From contig NZ_JNIK01000017.1 in the NCBI RefSeq assembly GCF_000701365.1, forward strand, positions 124,001-188,000: a DNA stretch of 64,000 nucleotides, read 5' to 3'. Within the stretch, counting starts at the first letter, position 1. Every line of letters begins with the position of its first letter. This document shows positions 1 through 9,210 of this stretch, in pieces. Origin of the DNA: Blastococcus sp. URHD0036. GTDB taxonomy: Bacteria; Actinomycetota; Actinomycetes; Mycobacteriales; Geodermatophilaceae. Under the pieces are notes generated by a model. It worked only from the letters and a program-made list of their open reading frames with translations, made no database searches and was not told the DNA's origin. The translations under genes and the position numbers were made by a program.

Positions 1-2
1 TC

Positions 3-2315
3 CGCCGCGTGGAGGACCGCCGGATCCTGACCGGCAACGGCCACTACGTGGACGACCTGCAGCTGCCCCGGATGGTGCACGCGGCGTTCCTGCGCAGCCC
101 GATCGCGCACGGCCGGATCACCCACCTGGACGTCGCCGACGCCCTGGCGCTGCCCGGCGTGCACGCGGTCTACACCGGCGCGGACATGCAGGAGCTGTGC
201 AAGCCGATCCGCAGCCCGCTGGCCCAGGGCGCGGTCCCCGAGGTGTTCCCCCTGGTCACCGACACGGTCCGCTTCGTGGGCGACCTGGTCGCGATGGTCG
301 TCGCCGACTCGCGGTACCTGGCCGAGGACGCCGTCGGGATGATCGACGTCGAGTACGACCAGCTGCCGGTGGTCATCGACTACGAGACGGCGCTGGACCC
401 GTCGGTGCCGCCGCTGTTCGCCGATCTGGAGAGCAACGTCATCCACACGGCGACCAAGGAGGCCGGCGACGTCGACGCCGCGTTCGCCGAGGCCGACCGG
501 GTGATCGAGGTGGAGTTCAGCCAGCACCGGATCGCGAACGTGCCGATCGAGACCCGGGGCCTGGTGGCCGACTACGACCGGGGCTCCGGCGAGCTGACCG
601 TGCACGCCGCGACCCAGTCGCCGCAGGGCCTGCGGCTGCAGCTGGCCCAGACGCTGGACCAGCCCATGGACCGGCTCCGGGTACTGACCCAGGACGTCGG
701 CGGCGCCTTCGGGCTCAAGGGCAACATCTTCCGCGAGGACTTCTGCGTGCCGATCGCCAGCCGGCAGCTCGGCCGGCCGGTGAAGTGGATCGAGGACCGC
801 AACGAGCACCTCATGGCCTCCGGCCATGCCCGCGAGGAGCGGATCACCGCGCAGGTGGCGGTCACCGAGGCCGGCGACATCCTCGGGCTGAAGGCGGCCC
901 TGGACATGGACGCCGGCGCCTACCCCGGTCTGCCGTTCTCCGCGGTGGCGTTCACCGGGGTCATCTCGCTGCTGATGCCCGGCCCGTACAAGATCAAGGG
1001 CTACCGCTGCGACAGCCGCGTCGTCGCCACCAACAAGGCGACCTACGTGGCCTACCGCGGCCCGTGGGCCATGGAGACCTGGACCCGCGAGCGGCTGATC
1101 GACATGGTCGCCACCGAGCTCGGGCTGGACCCGGCCGAGGTGCGCCGGCGCAACCTGTTCGAGGGTGCTCCCGAGGACCGGCTGATCACCGGCCCGACGC
1201 TGGCCGGCATCACCACCCGCGAGTGCCTGGACAAGGCCCTCGAGCGGATCGACTACGCCGGTTTCCGCAAGGAGCAGGAGGCGGCCCGCGCCGAGGGCCG
1301 CTACCTCGGCATCGGGATGGCCGCGTTCATCGAGAACGCGCCCGGCCCCAAGGAGATGCGCCCGGGCGGCGGCTTCACCGGCGGCGAGACGGCGAAGGTG
1401 CGGCTGGAGATGGACGGCCGGCTGACCGTCATCACCGCGCAGTCGCCGCACGGGCAGGGGCACGAGACGACGCTGGCCCAGCTCGCCGCCGACGAGATGG
1501 GCGTGCCCTTCGACTCCGTCCGGGTCGTGCACGGCGACACCCGGCTCACCCCGTTCAACATCATCGGCACCGGCGGCAGCCGCGCCGCGACGTGGGGCAG
1601 CGGCGCGACGATGGTCGCGACCAGGAAGCTGCGCGAGAAGGTGCTGGCGATCGCCGCGGGGCAGCTGGAGATCGACCCGGCCGACCTGCAGATCGTCGAC
1701 GGCGTGGTGAGCCCCAAGGGCGTGCCCGGCAAGGACATCCCGCTGGCCCGGCTCGCCGGGCAGATGACGCTCATGCCGCAGACCGCCCCTCCCGGCACCG
1801 ACCCGAACCTGATGGCCGAGGAGCGGTTCACCGGCGAGGAGACCACCGGCAGCGGCTGGTCCGGCGGCGTGCACGCCTGCATCGTCGAGGTCGACCTCGG
1901 CACCGGCGGGGTGCGGATCAACCGCTGGGTCGTCGTCGAGGACTGCGGCCGGATCATCAACCCGGCGATCGTCGACGGGCAGATCCGGGGCGGCGTCGCG
2001 CAGGGCATCGGCCAGGTCCTGTACGAGCGGATCCCCTACGACGCCGAGGGCACGTTCATGGCGGGCACGTTCATGGACTACCTGCTGCCCACCTCGGCGG
2101 AGATCCCGGCCATCGAGATCGTCCACATCGAGGCGCCGGACGACGACGGTGTCGGGTTCCGGGGTGTCGGCGAGGGGGGCATGATCGTCGCCCCCGCGAC
2201 CCTGACCAACGCGATCTCCGACGCGCTCGCGCCGTTCGGGGCGAAGGTCACCGAGCAGTACCTGCCGCCGTCCGAGGTGCTCCGCCTCGCCGGCGTCGTC
2301 CCCGCCGGGGCCTGA
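3..2315 (+). CDS. CoxL-like molybdopterin-binding hydroxylase subunit (5' truncated)
   Basis: This is the large subunit of a xanthine dehydrogenase/CO dehydrogenase-family molybdenum hydroxylase. The frame is already open at base 3 and reads R-R-V-E-D-R-R, the usual family N-terminus, so the true start lies upstream of the window and the GTG at 9 is probably internal. About 770 residues are present, nearly the full family length. Visible motifs are GGAFGLKG (cofactor-binding region) and the C-terminal GVGEGG that carries the catalytic glutamate. The active-site loop reads AYRGPW, not the AYxCSFR of genuine form-I CO dehydrogenase, so the substrate is more likely an N-heterocycle, aldehyde or similar. 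The medium (FAD) and small (2Fe-2S) subunits are not in the window and may lie upstream. The gene converges on the SDR operon. Confidence 0.85.
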   Translation, partial: RRVEDRRILTGNGHYVDDLQLPRMVHAAFLRSPIAHGRITHLDVADALALPGVHAVYTGADMQELCKPIRSPLAQGAVPEVFPLVTDTVRFVGDLVAMVVADSRYLAEDAVGMIDVEYDQLPVVIDYETALDPSVPPLFADLESNVIHTATKEAGDVDAAFAEADRVIEVEFSQHRIANVPIETRGLVADYDRGSGELTVHAATQSPQGLRLQLAQTLDQPMDRLRVLTQDVGGAFGLKGNIFREDFCVPIASRQLGRPVKWIEDRNEHLMASGHAREERITAQVAVTEAGDILGLKAALDMDAGAYPGLPFSAVAFTGVISLLMPGPYKIKGYRCDSRVVATNKATYVAYRGPWAMETWTRERLIDMVATELGLDPAEVRRRNLFEGAPEDRLITGPTLAGITTRECLDKALERIDYAGFRKEQEAARAEGRYLGIGMAAFIENAPGPKEMRPGGGFTGGETAKVRLEMDGRLTVITAQSPHGQGHETTLAQLAADEMGVPFDSVRVVHGDTRLTPFNIIGTGGSRAATWGSGATMVATRKLREKVLAIAAGQLEIDPADLQIVDGVVSPKGVPGKDIPLARLAGQMTLMPQTAPPGTDPNLMAEERFTGEETTGSGWSGGVHACIVEVDLGTGGVRINRWVVVEDCGRIINPAIVDGQIRGGVAQGIGQVLYERIPYDAEGTFMAGTFMDYLLPTSAEIPAIEIVHIEAPDDDGVGFRGVGEGGMIVAPATLTNAISDALAPFGAKVTEQYLPPSEVLRLAGVVPAGA

Positions 2316-2325
2316 CCTCGGGACT

Positions 2326-2372
2326 GTGCACCTGTCCACCTCTCGATCGGATCGAGAGGTGGACAGGTGCAC
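2326..2372. terminator. 23-bp perfect inverted repeat between convergent genes
   Basis: The arms at 2326-2348 and 2350-2372 are exact reverse complements around a single central base. The left arm begins GTGCACCTGTCCACCTC. It sits 10 bases after the stop of the CoxL-like gene and 6 bases before the stop of the convergent SDR gene, the place for a bidirectional terminator. There is no T tract, as is common in high-GC actinobacteria. The almost loopless perfect symmetry is unusual for a plain hairpin and could also be a protein-binding palindrome. Confidence 0.6.
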
Positions 2373-2378
2373 GACGGC

Positions 2379-3155
2379 TCACCAGACGAGGGGCCGGGCT
2401 CCCCCGCCGGTCACCCGCACGACCTGGCCGCTGACGTAGCCCGCGGCGTCCGAGGCGAGGAACGCGACCACCTGGGCGACGTCCTCCGGCGTGCACACCC
2501 GTCCGGCCGCGGCGCCCTCGGCGAACCGCGCCACCGCGGCGTCGTCGAAGACCTCCCGCACACCCTCGGTCAGCACGAACCCCGGCGCGACGACGTTGCT
2601 GCGGATCCCCCGCGTGCCGTAGTTCGCGGCCGTGTACGCCGACAGGGTCTCCAGCCCCGCCTTGGCCACGCCGTAGGCGACGTGCGAGCCGGTCGGGTTC
2701 ACCGCCGCGCCGGACGAGGTGCTGACGATCGACCCGCCGCCGGACTCGAGCATCGCCGGGATGGCGTGGCGGCAGCCGTAGACCGCGGCCATCACGACGA
2801 CGTCGAACGCGCCGCGCCAGGCCTCGTCCGGCGTCCCGACGGTGTCGGTGTCCAGCGGCGACTGGCCGACCGCGTTGTTGTGCAGCACGTCGAGCCGGCC
2901 GAACGTCTCCACCGCCGTGGTCACCAGGGCGGCGACGGCGGCCTCGTCGGTGACGTCGGTGCGGCGGGCGACGGCGACGTCACCGAGGTCCGCGGCGACC
3001 CGCTCGACGCCGGCGCCGTCGAGATCGGCGAGCACGAGCCGGGCCCCCTGCGCGGCCAGGACCCGGGCGGTGGCCGCGCCGATGCCGCGGGCCGCGCCGG
3101 TGACGATCGCGACCTTCCCCGCGAGGGCGCCGTCGCTCACTGCGACGTCGCTCAC
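2379..3155 (-). CDS. SDR family oxidoreductase
   Basis: This is a classical short-chain dehydrogenase/reductase of 258 residues, probably NAD(P)(H)-dependent oxidation or reduction of an alcohol or ketone. The cofactor motif TGAARGIG lies near residue 15, the NNA motif appears as NNAV, the catalytic Ser is in STSSGA and the catalytic pair is YGVAK. The length is normal. GTG at 3155 was chosen because it overlaps the stop of the upstream VOC/SnoaL gene by 4 nt (GTGA); a second GTG lies five codons inside. It is the last gene of the overlapping minus-strand operon. The substrate cannot be read from sequence. Confidence 0.88.
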   Translation of the reverse strand: MSDVAVSDGALAGKVAIVTGAARGIGAATARVLAAQGARLVLADLDGAGVERVAADLGDVAVARRTDVTDEAAVAALVTTAVETFGRLDVLHNNAVGQSPLDTDTVGTPDEAWRGAFDVVVMAAVYGCRHAIPAMLESGGGSIVSTSSGAAVNPTGSHVAYGVAKAGLETLSAYTAANYGTRGIRSNVVAPGFVLTEGVREVFDDAAVARFAEGAAAGRVCTPEDVAQVVAFLASDAAGYVSGQVVRVTGGGARPLVW

Positions 3156-4069
3156 TGGGCGACGAACACGTCGTAGGAGTGCAGCGAGTCCTGGTACTCG
3201 ACCATGCGGCGGATGCGGCCGTCGCCGTCGAACTCGAAGAGCTGGTGGTAGCGGTTGGCGTAGGTGCGGCCGGTCGCGGCGATGACGGCGGCGCTGGAGG
3301 AGACGGCGGCGACCCGGTCGCCCTCGGCGGTCGTGGAGTGCACCTCCAGGCCGAACCGCCGGTCGACCGCACCGTCCACCAGGGCCCGCAGGACCGCCAG
3401 CGTGGTGGCCCGGTCGCGCTGCCCGCCGGCGAGGGTCGGGGCGCCGGCGAGCGCGGCGGACTGCGGCGGGCCGGCGAACGGCATCTCCCACACGAAGTCC
3501 GGCGCGAGCAGCCGGTCCAGCGCGTCGAGGTCGCCGGCGGTGAGCGCGGCGGCGAAGTCGAGCACCGCCTGCCTGTTGCGGTCCACCGTGCTCGGCGGCG
3601 GGGCGAAGCGGCGCATCAGCGTGACGTTGAAGCCGAACCACTGCTCGGGGTCCAGGTGCAGCTGGTGCACCGCCATCTCCGCCTCGTCGGCGTTGCCCTG
3701 CCGACTGTCGTACTCGTAGCGGATCCGGAAGCCCCGCCCCTCCAGCCAGCTCCGCGCCTCCTCGACGTCGCGGATCTCGAAGACCAGCGGGCCCAGCTGG
3801 CCCTCGCCGAACTCCGCGAGCCGGCGGCCGACGCTGCTCGTGGTGTCGTCGGGGTGCGGGGCGATGAACTCCAGCCCGCGCTCGAAGTCGGTCGCCGAGA
3901 GCGCGCCGTGCCCGGAGATGGGGATGGGGTCGGGCAGCCGCAGCCCGAACGCCTCGTTGAACTGCTGGACGGCGTCGTGGATCCGCGCCTGGTCGATCAC
4001 CAGCTCGACGCGGTTGAGGCCGACGACGTCCACGGGCAGCTCCTGGGGTTCGGGGGTGAGGGGGGTCAT
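3152..4069 (-). CDS. VOC-like / SnoaL-like two-domain protein
   Basis: This protein of 305 residues appears to fuse two small catalytic folds. Residues about 10-150 resemble a glyoxalase/VOC domain (GLNRVELVIDQ near the start, LGPLVFEIRDVEEA in the middle). Residues about 165-300 are NTF2/SnoaL-like, with the typical FAAALTAGDLDALDRLLAPD opening and a YHQLFEFDGDGRIRRMVEY end. The ATG overlaps the amidohydrolase stop (ATGA), so translation is probably coupled. Each domain type occurs in isomerases, dioxygenases and hydrolases of catabolic pathways. The fusion suggests two consecutive steps on one small molecule, but this is inference. Confidence 0.72.
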   Translation of the reverse strand: MTPLTPEPQELPVDVVGLNRVELVIDQARIHDAVQQFNEAFGLRLPDPIPISGHGALSATDFERGLEFIAPHPDDTTSSVGRRLAEFGEGQLGPLVFEIRDVEEARSWLEGRGFRIRYEYDSRQGNADEAEMAVHQLHLDPEQWFGFNVTLMRRFAPPPSTVDRNRQAVLDFAAALTAGDLDALDRLLAPDFVWEMPFAGPPQSAALAGAPTLAGGQRDRATTLAVLRALVDGAVDRRFGLEVHSTTAEGDRVAAVSSSAAVIAATGRTYANRYHQLFEFDGDGRIRRMVEYQDSLHSYDVFVAQ

Positions 4070-5778
4070 ACGGTGGCGGGTGGCCGGGCGGTGCGGACGA
4101 CGCGGCCGGGCCGCTCGCCGGTGGGCTCGCCGTGCGACCAGGTCATCCGGCCGGCGAGGAAGGTCGCGTCGTAGCCCTCGACGTCCTGCAGCAGGCGCCG
4201 TCCGCCGGCGGGCAGGTCGGCCGTCCAGCGGGGCGGGAGCAGCCGCAGCGCGTCGAGGTCGACGACGTTGAGGTCGGCCCGCATCCCGGGCGCCAGCACC
4301 CCGCGGTCGGCCAGCCCCCAGAGCGCCGCCGTCCGGCCGGTCTGCAGGTGCACCGCCTCCTCCAGGCCCAGCCGCTCGCCGCGGTCGCGATCGCGCACCC
4401 AGTGGGTGAGCTGGAAGGTCGGGGCGGTGGCGTCGCAGATGAGACCGCAGTGCGCGCCGCCGTCGGCCAGGCTGAGCACGGTCGCCGGGTGGCGCATCAT
4501 CTGCAGCTGGGCGTCGAGGCTGCCGTCGGAGTAGTTGATGAACGGGAAGTAGAGCCAGCCGGTGCCCTCGGTCATGAGGTCGTAGGCAACCTCGTCCGGG
4601 GTCCGGCCGTTCGCCAGCGCCTCGACCGATCGGGAGGCCGGCGGCTCGTAGTCGGGCGGGTCGCCGAGCGGGTACATGTTCGCGAAGTCCCGCATCCGGG
4701 GCGCCCAGAACCGGCCGAGCCCCTCGCTCTCCTCGGCCAGGACCGCCGTCCGCACCTGCGGGTCGCGCATCCGCCGCCGGCGCTCGTCGACCGGGAGCTC
4801 GGCCAGTGCCCGGTAGGTGGGGCGGTGCGAGAACGGGTGGATGCGGCTCTCCAGGTCGATGAGCATCCCGACCGGCCGCGAGCCCACCCCCGCGTGCATG
4901 GCGACGCCGTCGGCGCGGGCCTCGGCGAGCAGCGAGAGCAGCCGCTCGTGGTGCCGCGGGGTCTCGTCGAACTGGGCGAGGGAGAACGACAGCGGCTGCC
5001 CGCTCTCCTCCGCCAGCCGGCGCATCCAGGCGAACTCGCGGGCCGGGTCGTCGCGCGACCAGTCGGTGACCAGCTGCAGCATGCCGCCGCCGCCGGCCGC
5101 CACCCCGTGCGCCAGCGCGAGGAGCTCGTCGATCTCCACGAAGCTGCCGGGCACCGGGCTGCCGTCCGCGGCGAGGTGCAGCTTGGTGCGGGAGGTCGAC
5201 AGCCCGATCGCCCCGGCCGCGACGGACTGCGCCACGATCTGCGCCATCTCCGCGGTCTGCGCCTCGGTGGCCACCCCGCGGACCGACTCCTCCGCGCCCA
5301 TGACGTAGGCGCGGACGGCGCTGTGCGGCAGCAGCGCGGCGACGTCCAGCACCCGGGGCATCGCGGCGAGGGAGTCCAGGTACTCGGGGAAGGTCTCCCA
5401 CGTCCAGGGCAGGCCCTCCCACAGCGCCGTCCCGGGGACGTCCTCGACGCCCTCCATCAGCGTGATGAGCGCCTGGTGGTCGGCCGGGCGGACCGGGGCG
5501 AAGCCGACGCCGCAGTTGCCCATCACCGTCGTCGTGACCCCGCCCGGGCCGCTCGGCGCGAGCAGCGGGTCCCAGGTCGCCTGGCCGTCGTAGTGCGAGT
5601 GGACGTCGACCCAGCCGGGCAGGACGTGCCGCCCCTCGGCGTCGACCTCCCGCCGCCCGCGCCCGACGTCCGCCCCGACGGCCACGACGCGCTCTCCGTC
5701 GACGGCGACGTCGGCACGGACCGCCGGCGCACCCGTGCCGTCGACGACCGTCCCGCCTCGGATCACCAGGTCGTGCAC
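4066..5778 (-). CDS. N-acyl-D-amino-acid deacylase-type amidohydrolase
   Basis: A metal-dependent amidohydrolase of about 570 residues in the D-aminoacylase/dihydroorotase-like branch. The N-terminus reads DLVIRGGTVVDGTGAPA, the usual beta-sandwich entry. The metal motif HSHYDGQ follows near residue 65, then MGNCGVGFAP with the family's conserved Cys. The C-terminal half contains DGGAHCG and ends in the second half of the beta-sandwich. GTG at 5778 is preferred because the protein family starts at this point; no strong ribosome site is visible. The 42-nt gap to the epoxide hydrolase gene is the only real gap in the operon. The substrate is probably an amide, lactam or N-acyl compound. Confidence 0.85.
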   Translation of the reverse strand: MHDLVIRGGTVVDGTGAPAVRADVAVDGERVVAVGADVGRGRREVDAEGRHVLPGWVDVHSHYDGQATWDPLLAPSGPGGVTTTVMGNCGVGFAPVRPADHQALITLMEGVEDVPGTALWEGLPWTWETFPEYLDSLAAMPRVLDVAALLPHSAVRAYVMGAEESVRGVATEAQTAEMAQIVAQSVAAGAIGLSTSRTKLHLAADGSPVPGSFVEIDELLALAHGVAAGGGGMLQLVTDWSRDDPAREFAWMRRLAEESGQPLSFSLAQFDETPRHHERLLSLLAEARADGVAMHAGVGSRPVGMLIDLESRIHPFSHRPTYRALAELPVDERRRRMRDPQVRTAVLAEESEGLGRFWAPRMRDFANMYPLGDPPDYEPPASRSVEALANGRTPDEVAYDLMTEGTGWLYFPFINYSDGSLDAQLQMMRHPATVLSLADGGAHCGLICDATAPTFQLTHWVRDRDRGERLGLEEAVHLQTGRTAALWGLADRGVLAPGMRADLNVVDLDALRLLPPRWTADLPAGGRRLLQDVEGYDATFLAGRMTWSHGEPTGERPGRVVRTARPPATV

Positions 5779-5820
5779 CCGCTGACCATAGCGACTGCAA
5801 TGCGACCTGCGACACAACCG

Positions 5821-6954
5821 TCAGCGGACGGTGCGGAAGAAGGCGCGCACCTCCTCGACGAACACCTGCGGCTGCTCGAAGGCGGCGAAGTGCCCACCGG
5901 AGGGCAGTTCGCTCCAGCGGCGGATGTCGGTGAACGCCTTCTCGGCCCAGCGCCGGGAGGGCGTGAAGATCTCGTGCGGGAAGATCGCCGCCCCCATCGG
6001 CACCGCGGTCGGCGGCCACGCCTCGCGACGGAAGCTCTCCCAGTAGAGCCGGGCCGACGACGCCGCCGTCCCGGGCACCCAGTAGAGCATCGCGTTGTCC
6101 AGCAGCCGGTCGGCGCCGAGCACCCCGACCGGGTCGCCGCCGCAGTCGGCCCAGGTGGCGAACTTCTCCAGGATCCAGCCCAGCTGCCCGGCGGGTGAGT
6201 CGGTCAGGCCGTAGCCGAGGGTCTGCGGGCGGGTGGCCTGCTGGGTGGAGTAGCCGGTGCCCTGCTCGCGGTGCTCGGCGAGGCGGTCCAGCGCCCGCTG
6301 CTCGGCGTCGGTGAGGTCGCCGTCACGGTCGGGCCGGACGGTGACCATGTTGAGGTGGATGCCGGTCAGCCGGTCGGGAAAGGCGTCGGCCAGCGCGCGG
6401 GTGACCGTGGAGCCCCAGTCGCCGCCCTGGGCGCCGAACCGGTCGTAGCCGAGCCGCGACATGAGCTCCACCCACGCGGCGGCGATCGCGTCCACGCCCC
6501 AGCCGGTCCGGGTCGGCCGGTCGCTCCAGCCGTAACCGGGCAGCGACGGCACGACGACGGAGAACGCGTCGCGGGCGTCGCCGCCGTGCGCGACCGGGTC
6601 GGTGAGCGGCTCGATCACGTCGAGGAACTCGACCACCGAGCCGGGCCAGCCGTGGGTGAGCACCAGCGGCATCGCGTCCGGGTGCGGCGAGGGCACGTGC
6701 AGGAAGTGGACGCCTAGCCCGTCGATCGTCGTCCGGTACTGGGGGAAGCGGTTGAGCAGCCGCTGCCGCGCCGGCCAGTCGTAGCTCTCGGCCCAGTAGG
6801 TGCAGAGGTCGCGCAGGTAGGCCAGCGGCACGCCCTGCGACCAGTCGGCGACCGGTTCGGCGTCCGGCCAGCGGGTGCGCCGGAGCCGGTCGCGCAGGTC
6901 GTCCAGCAGGGCGGGCGGCACCTGCACGGTGAACGGCTCGATCGTCTCGGTCAC
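5821..6954 (-). CDS. Epoxide hydrolase, EHN-type alpha/beta hydrolase
   Basis: A protein of 377 residues with the N-terminal epoxide hydrolase (EHN) domain, recognisable from PFTVQVPPALLDDLRDRLRRT, followed by an alpha/beta hydrolase fold. The nucleophile is the Asp of GGDWGS near residue 179. LTHGWPGS is the oxyanion-hole HGWPGS motif, and SGGHFAAFEQP near the end supplies the catalytic His. It would open an epoxide to a trans-diol in the cytoplasm. The GTG start overlaps the stop of the upstream hydrolase gene (GTGA). Neighbours suggest a multi-step degradation pathway. Confidence 0.88.
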   Translation of the reverse strand: MTETIEPFTVQVPPALLDDLRDRLRRTRWPDAEPVADWSQGVPLAYLRDLCTYWAESYDWPARQRLLNRFPQYRTTIDGLGVHFLHVPSPHPDAMPLVLTHGWPGSVVEFLDVIEPLTDPVAHGGDARDAFSVVVPSLPGYGWSDRPTRTGWGVDAIAAAWVELMSRLGYDRFGAQGGDWGSTVTRALADAFPDRLTGIHLNMVTVRPDRDGDLTDAEQRALDRLAEHREQGTGYSTQQATRPQTLGYGLTDSPAGQLGWILEKFATWADCGGDPVGVLGADRLLDNAMLYWVPGTAASSARLYWESFRREAWPPTAVPMGAAIFPHEIFTPSRRWAEKAFTDIRRWSELPSGGHFAAFEQPQVFVEEVRAFFRTVR

Positions 6955-7877
6955 GGGACCTCCTGGGGGAGCACGCTGCCGGCCCACCGCAGCAGGCGGT
7001 CGACCAGCAGGGCACGGTTCGGGCTGACGACGTGGTGGTGGCCGGAGTCGGGGACCCGGAACAGCGTGAGGTCGCCGGTGCCGACGAACTCGGGGGCGAT
7101 CTCGTCCAGCGGCGCGCCGATCTCGCGGTCGCCGTGCGCGAGGAACACCGGGACGTCGAGTGCGGCGATCTCGTCGCGGGCGTTGCCGGGCACCATCGAG
7201 GCGAGCCCGACCAGCGCGAGCAGCGGGGCACTCGCCCGGGCCAGCGCCCCCTTCACCCCGTCGTCGGCGGCGTGGCTCCGCCCGTGCCGGCGGTCGAGAT
7301 CGGGCAGCGGTGTACCGAACCGCTCGCGGACGAGGTCCGGCAACGCGCGGCGCAGGCCGTCCGGGTCGTCGGCGTACCGGGCGGCGTCCGCGTCCAGCTT
7401 CTCCGGCATGCCGCGGCCGCCGTAGCCGAGCAGGGCGAGGGCGTCGCAGCCGCCGTGCCGCGACTGCTGGGTCACGAGCAGTCCGGCGCCGGCCGAGTGG
7501 CCGAGGCCGAGCACGGTCCCCGGGCGGCCGGGGACCAGCTCGCCGTCCCGCAGCCGCGCCAGCACGTAGGCGTTCACGTCGGCGACGGTGTGCGCGGTGA
7601 GCTCGTACGGGTCGTCGGGGACGCTGCTCTCCCCCACCCCGAGGTGGTCGACGGTCACCGCGACGTGGCCGCGGGCGGCGAGGGCGCGCGCCAGGCTGTG
7701 CCCCGGCACGTCGAGGTCCCAGTAGCGCCGGGACATGCCCCCACCGGGCAGCAGCCACCACAGCACCCCCGTCGGCGCGGTGCCCGGCGGCGGGGCGAAG
7801 ACGTCGACCACGACGCACTCCCCGCCCGCCGGAGCCACCTCCCGGACGTCGACGACCACCCGCACCGGCTCGCTCAC
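6951..7877 (-). CDS. Alpha/beta hydrolase
   Basis: A protein of 308 residues with an alpha/beta-hydrolase fold. The nucleophile elbow is GLGHSAGAG (Ser nucleophile), an acid is available in LAHGDREIG and the catalytic His in DSGHHHVV. The stretch LLPGGGMSRRYWD forms the oxyanion region. There is no signal peptide, so it acts in the cytoplasm, probably on an ester, thioester or C-C bond. The GTG start overlaps the stop of the GH13 gene. It differs clearly from the following epoxide hydrolase, which uses an Asp nucleophile. Confidence 0.8.
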   Translation of the reverse strand: MSEPVRVVVDVREVAPAGGECVVVDVFAPPPGTAPTGVLWWLLPGGGMSRRYWDLDVPGHSLARALAARGHVAVTVDHLGVGESSVPDDPYELTAHTVADVNAYVLARLRDGELVPGRPGTVLGLGHSAGAGLLVTQQSRHGGCDALALLGYGGRGMPEKLDADAARYADDPDGLRRALPDLVRERFGTPLPDLDRRHGRSHAADDGVKGALARASAPLLALVGLASMVPGNARDEIAALDVPVFLAHGDREIGAPLDEIAPEFVGTGDLTLFRVPDSGHHHVVSPNRALLVDRLLRWAGSVLPQEVP

Positions 7878-9205
7878 GCCTCCAGCACCGCCCAGCCGCC
7901 GGCCGGCAGCGTGACCCGGCCCTCGCGGAGCTCCGCTTCCCCAGCCGCTACCGCACGGGCCCCGGGTGCGGTCAGCGTCGTGGGATTCCCGGCGGTCGAG
8001 AGGGCGACGAGCAGCCGGCTCCCCTCCCCCGTGGACGCGTAGACCAGCGTCTCGTTGGCGACGTCGACCACCTCGGTGCGAGCGGCGTGCAGCCAGGCGT
8101 GCCGGCGGCGGAGGCCGAGCAGTTCCTGGTGCAGCGCGAAGGTCGGCAGCCCCAGCGGGGAGAGCTTCTGCGGTGTCGCGGGGAACGGCGGGCGGACGGC
8201 GTCGTCCCCACCGGCGCGGTCCTCCTTGACGCCGGTGAAGCCGTGGTCGTCGCCGGCGTAGACCGCCGGGGTGCCGGCGACGGTGGCGAGCACCACCAGG
8301 GCGTGCGCCAGGTGCGCGGGGTCGGTGAGCCTGCTGGCGATGCGGGTGACGTCGTGGTTGCCGAGGAACGTGTAGGGGACGAACCGCTGCACGAACTCGT
8401 CGTGCCGGCGCAGGGCGTGGGCGAGCTCGTGCAGGTTGGCGTCGTTCAGCGAGCTCCAGACGGCCTTCCACAGCTCGTACTGGGTGACCGAGTCGAGCCC
8501 GCTCTCGGCGACGAAGCGCGGGTAGTCGCCGTGGATCACCTCGCCCATCAGGTAGGCGCCCGGGTGGCGGGCCCGCACCCGCTCGGCGACCTGGGCCCAG
8601 AACGCCGTCGGCACGGCGTAGGCGGCGTCCAGGCGCCAGCCGTCCGCGCCACGGTCGAGCCAGTGGCACATGACGTCGACGACGTGGTCGACGACCGCGG
8701 GGCTGCCGTGGTCGAGCGCGACGAGGTGATGGTGGCCCTCGAAGTCGTCGTACCCGGGCTCGACGCCGGGCCGCCACGCCTCGGGCCACCGCAACCGGAA
8801 CCAGCTCGCGGTGGGCGCCGACGGGCCCTGCTCGAGCACCGCCCGGAACGCCGGGTGGCTGCGGCCGACGTGGTTGAAGACGCCGTCGAGGAGCACCCGG
8901 ATGCCCCGCTCGCGCGCGGCGGCGACCAGGGCGTCGAAGTCGGCGTCGTCGCCCAGCCGCGGGTCGATGCGCAGGTGGTCGGTGGTGTCGTAGCCGTGGG
9001 TCTCGGAGTCGAAGACCGGGCCGAGAGCGAGGCCGTTCGCGCCGAGCTGCGTGACGTGGTCCAGCCAGGCGGTCAGGTGCCCGAGCCGGTGGACGACGGG
9101 GCCCTCGGGGTCGCGCTCCTTCTCCGCGCCGACGAACCCGAGCGGGTAGACGTGCCACCAGATGACGTGCTCGACCCAGTCCGGTTCGGTGCCCACACCG
9201 CCCAC
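7874..9205 (-). CDS. GH13 alpha-amylase-family glycosidase
   Basis: A cytoplasmic GH13 (beta/alpha)8-barrel enzyme of 443 residues. All four GH13 signature regions are present in order: DGVFNHVG (I), GWRLDAAYA with the nucleophile Asp (II), LMGEVIHG with the acid/base Glu (III) and FLGNHDV (IV). No signal peptide is seen. It is short for a maltogenic amylase and has a small C-terminal beta domain. The GTG at 9205 begins the operon; another in-frame GTG lies three codons in. Why a glycosidase leads an otherwise aliphatic/aromatic catabolic operon is unclear; one possibility is that the substrate is a glycoside. Confidence 0.88.
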   Translation of the reverse strand: MGGVGTEPDWVEHVIWWHVYPLGFVGAEKERDPEGPVVHRLGHLTAWLDHVTQLGANGLALGPVFDSETHGYDTTDHLRIDPRLGDDADFDALVAAARERGIRVLLDGVFNHVGRSHPAFRAVLEQGPSAPTASWFRLRWPEAWRPGVEPGYDDFEGHHHLVALDHGSPAVVDHVVDVMCHWLDRGADGWRLDAAYAVPTAFWAQVAERVRARHPGAYLMGEVIHGDYPRFVAESGLDSVTQYELWKAVWSSLNDANLHELAHALRRHDEFVQRFVPYTFLGNHDVTRIASRLTDPAHLAHALVVLATVAGTPAVYAGDDHGFTGVKEDRAGGDDAVRPPFPATPQKLSPLGLPTFALHQELLGLRRRHAWLHAARTEVVDVANETLVYASTGEGSRLLVALSTAGNPTTLTAPGARAVAAGEAELREGRVTLPAGGWAVLEA

Positions 9206-9210
9206 CCTGG

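Noticed and set aside
3-2315. True aerobic CO dehydrogenase (CoxL form I)
   Set aside because: The active-site loop is AYRGPW, not AYxCSFR, and partner subunits are not visible, so CO oxidation is not supported.
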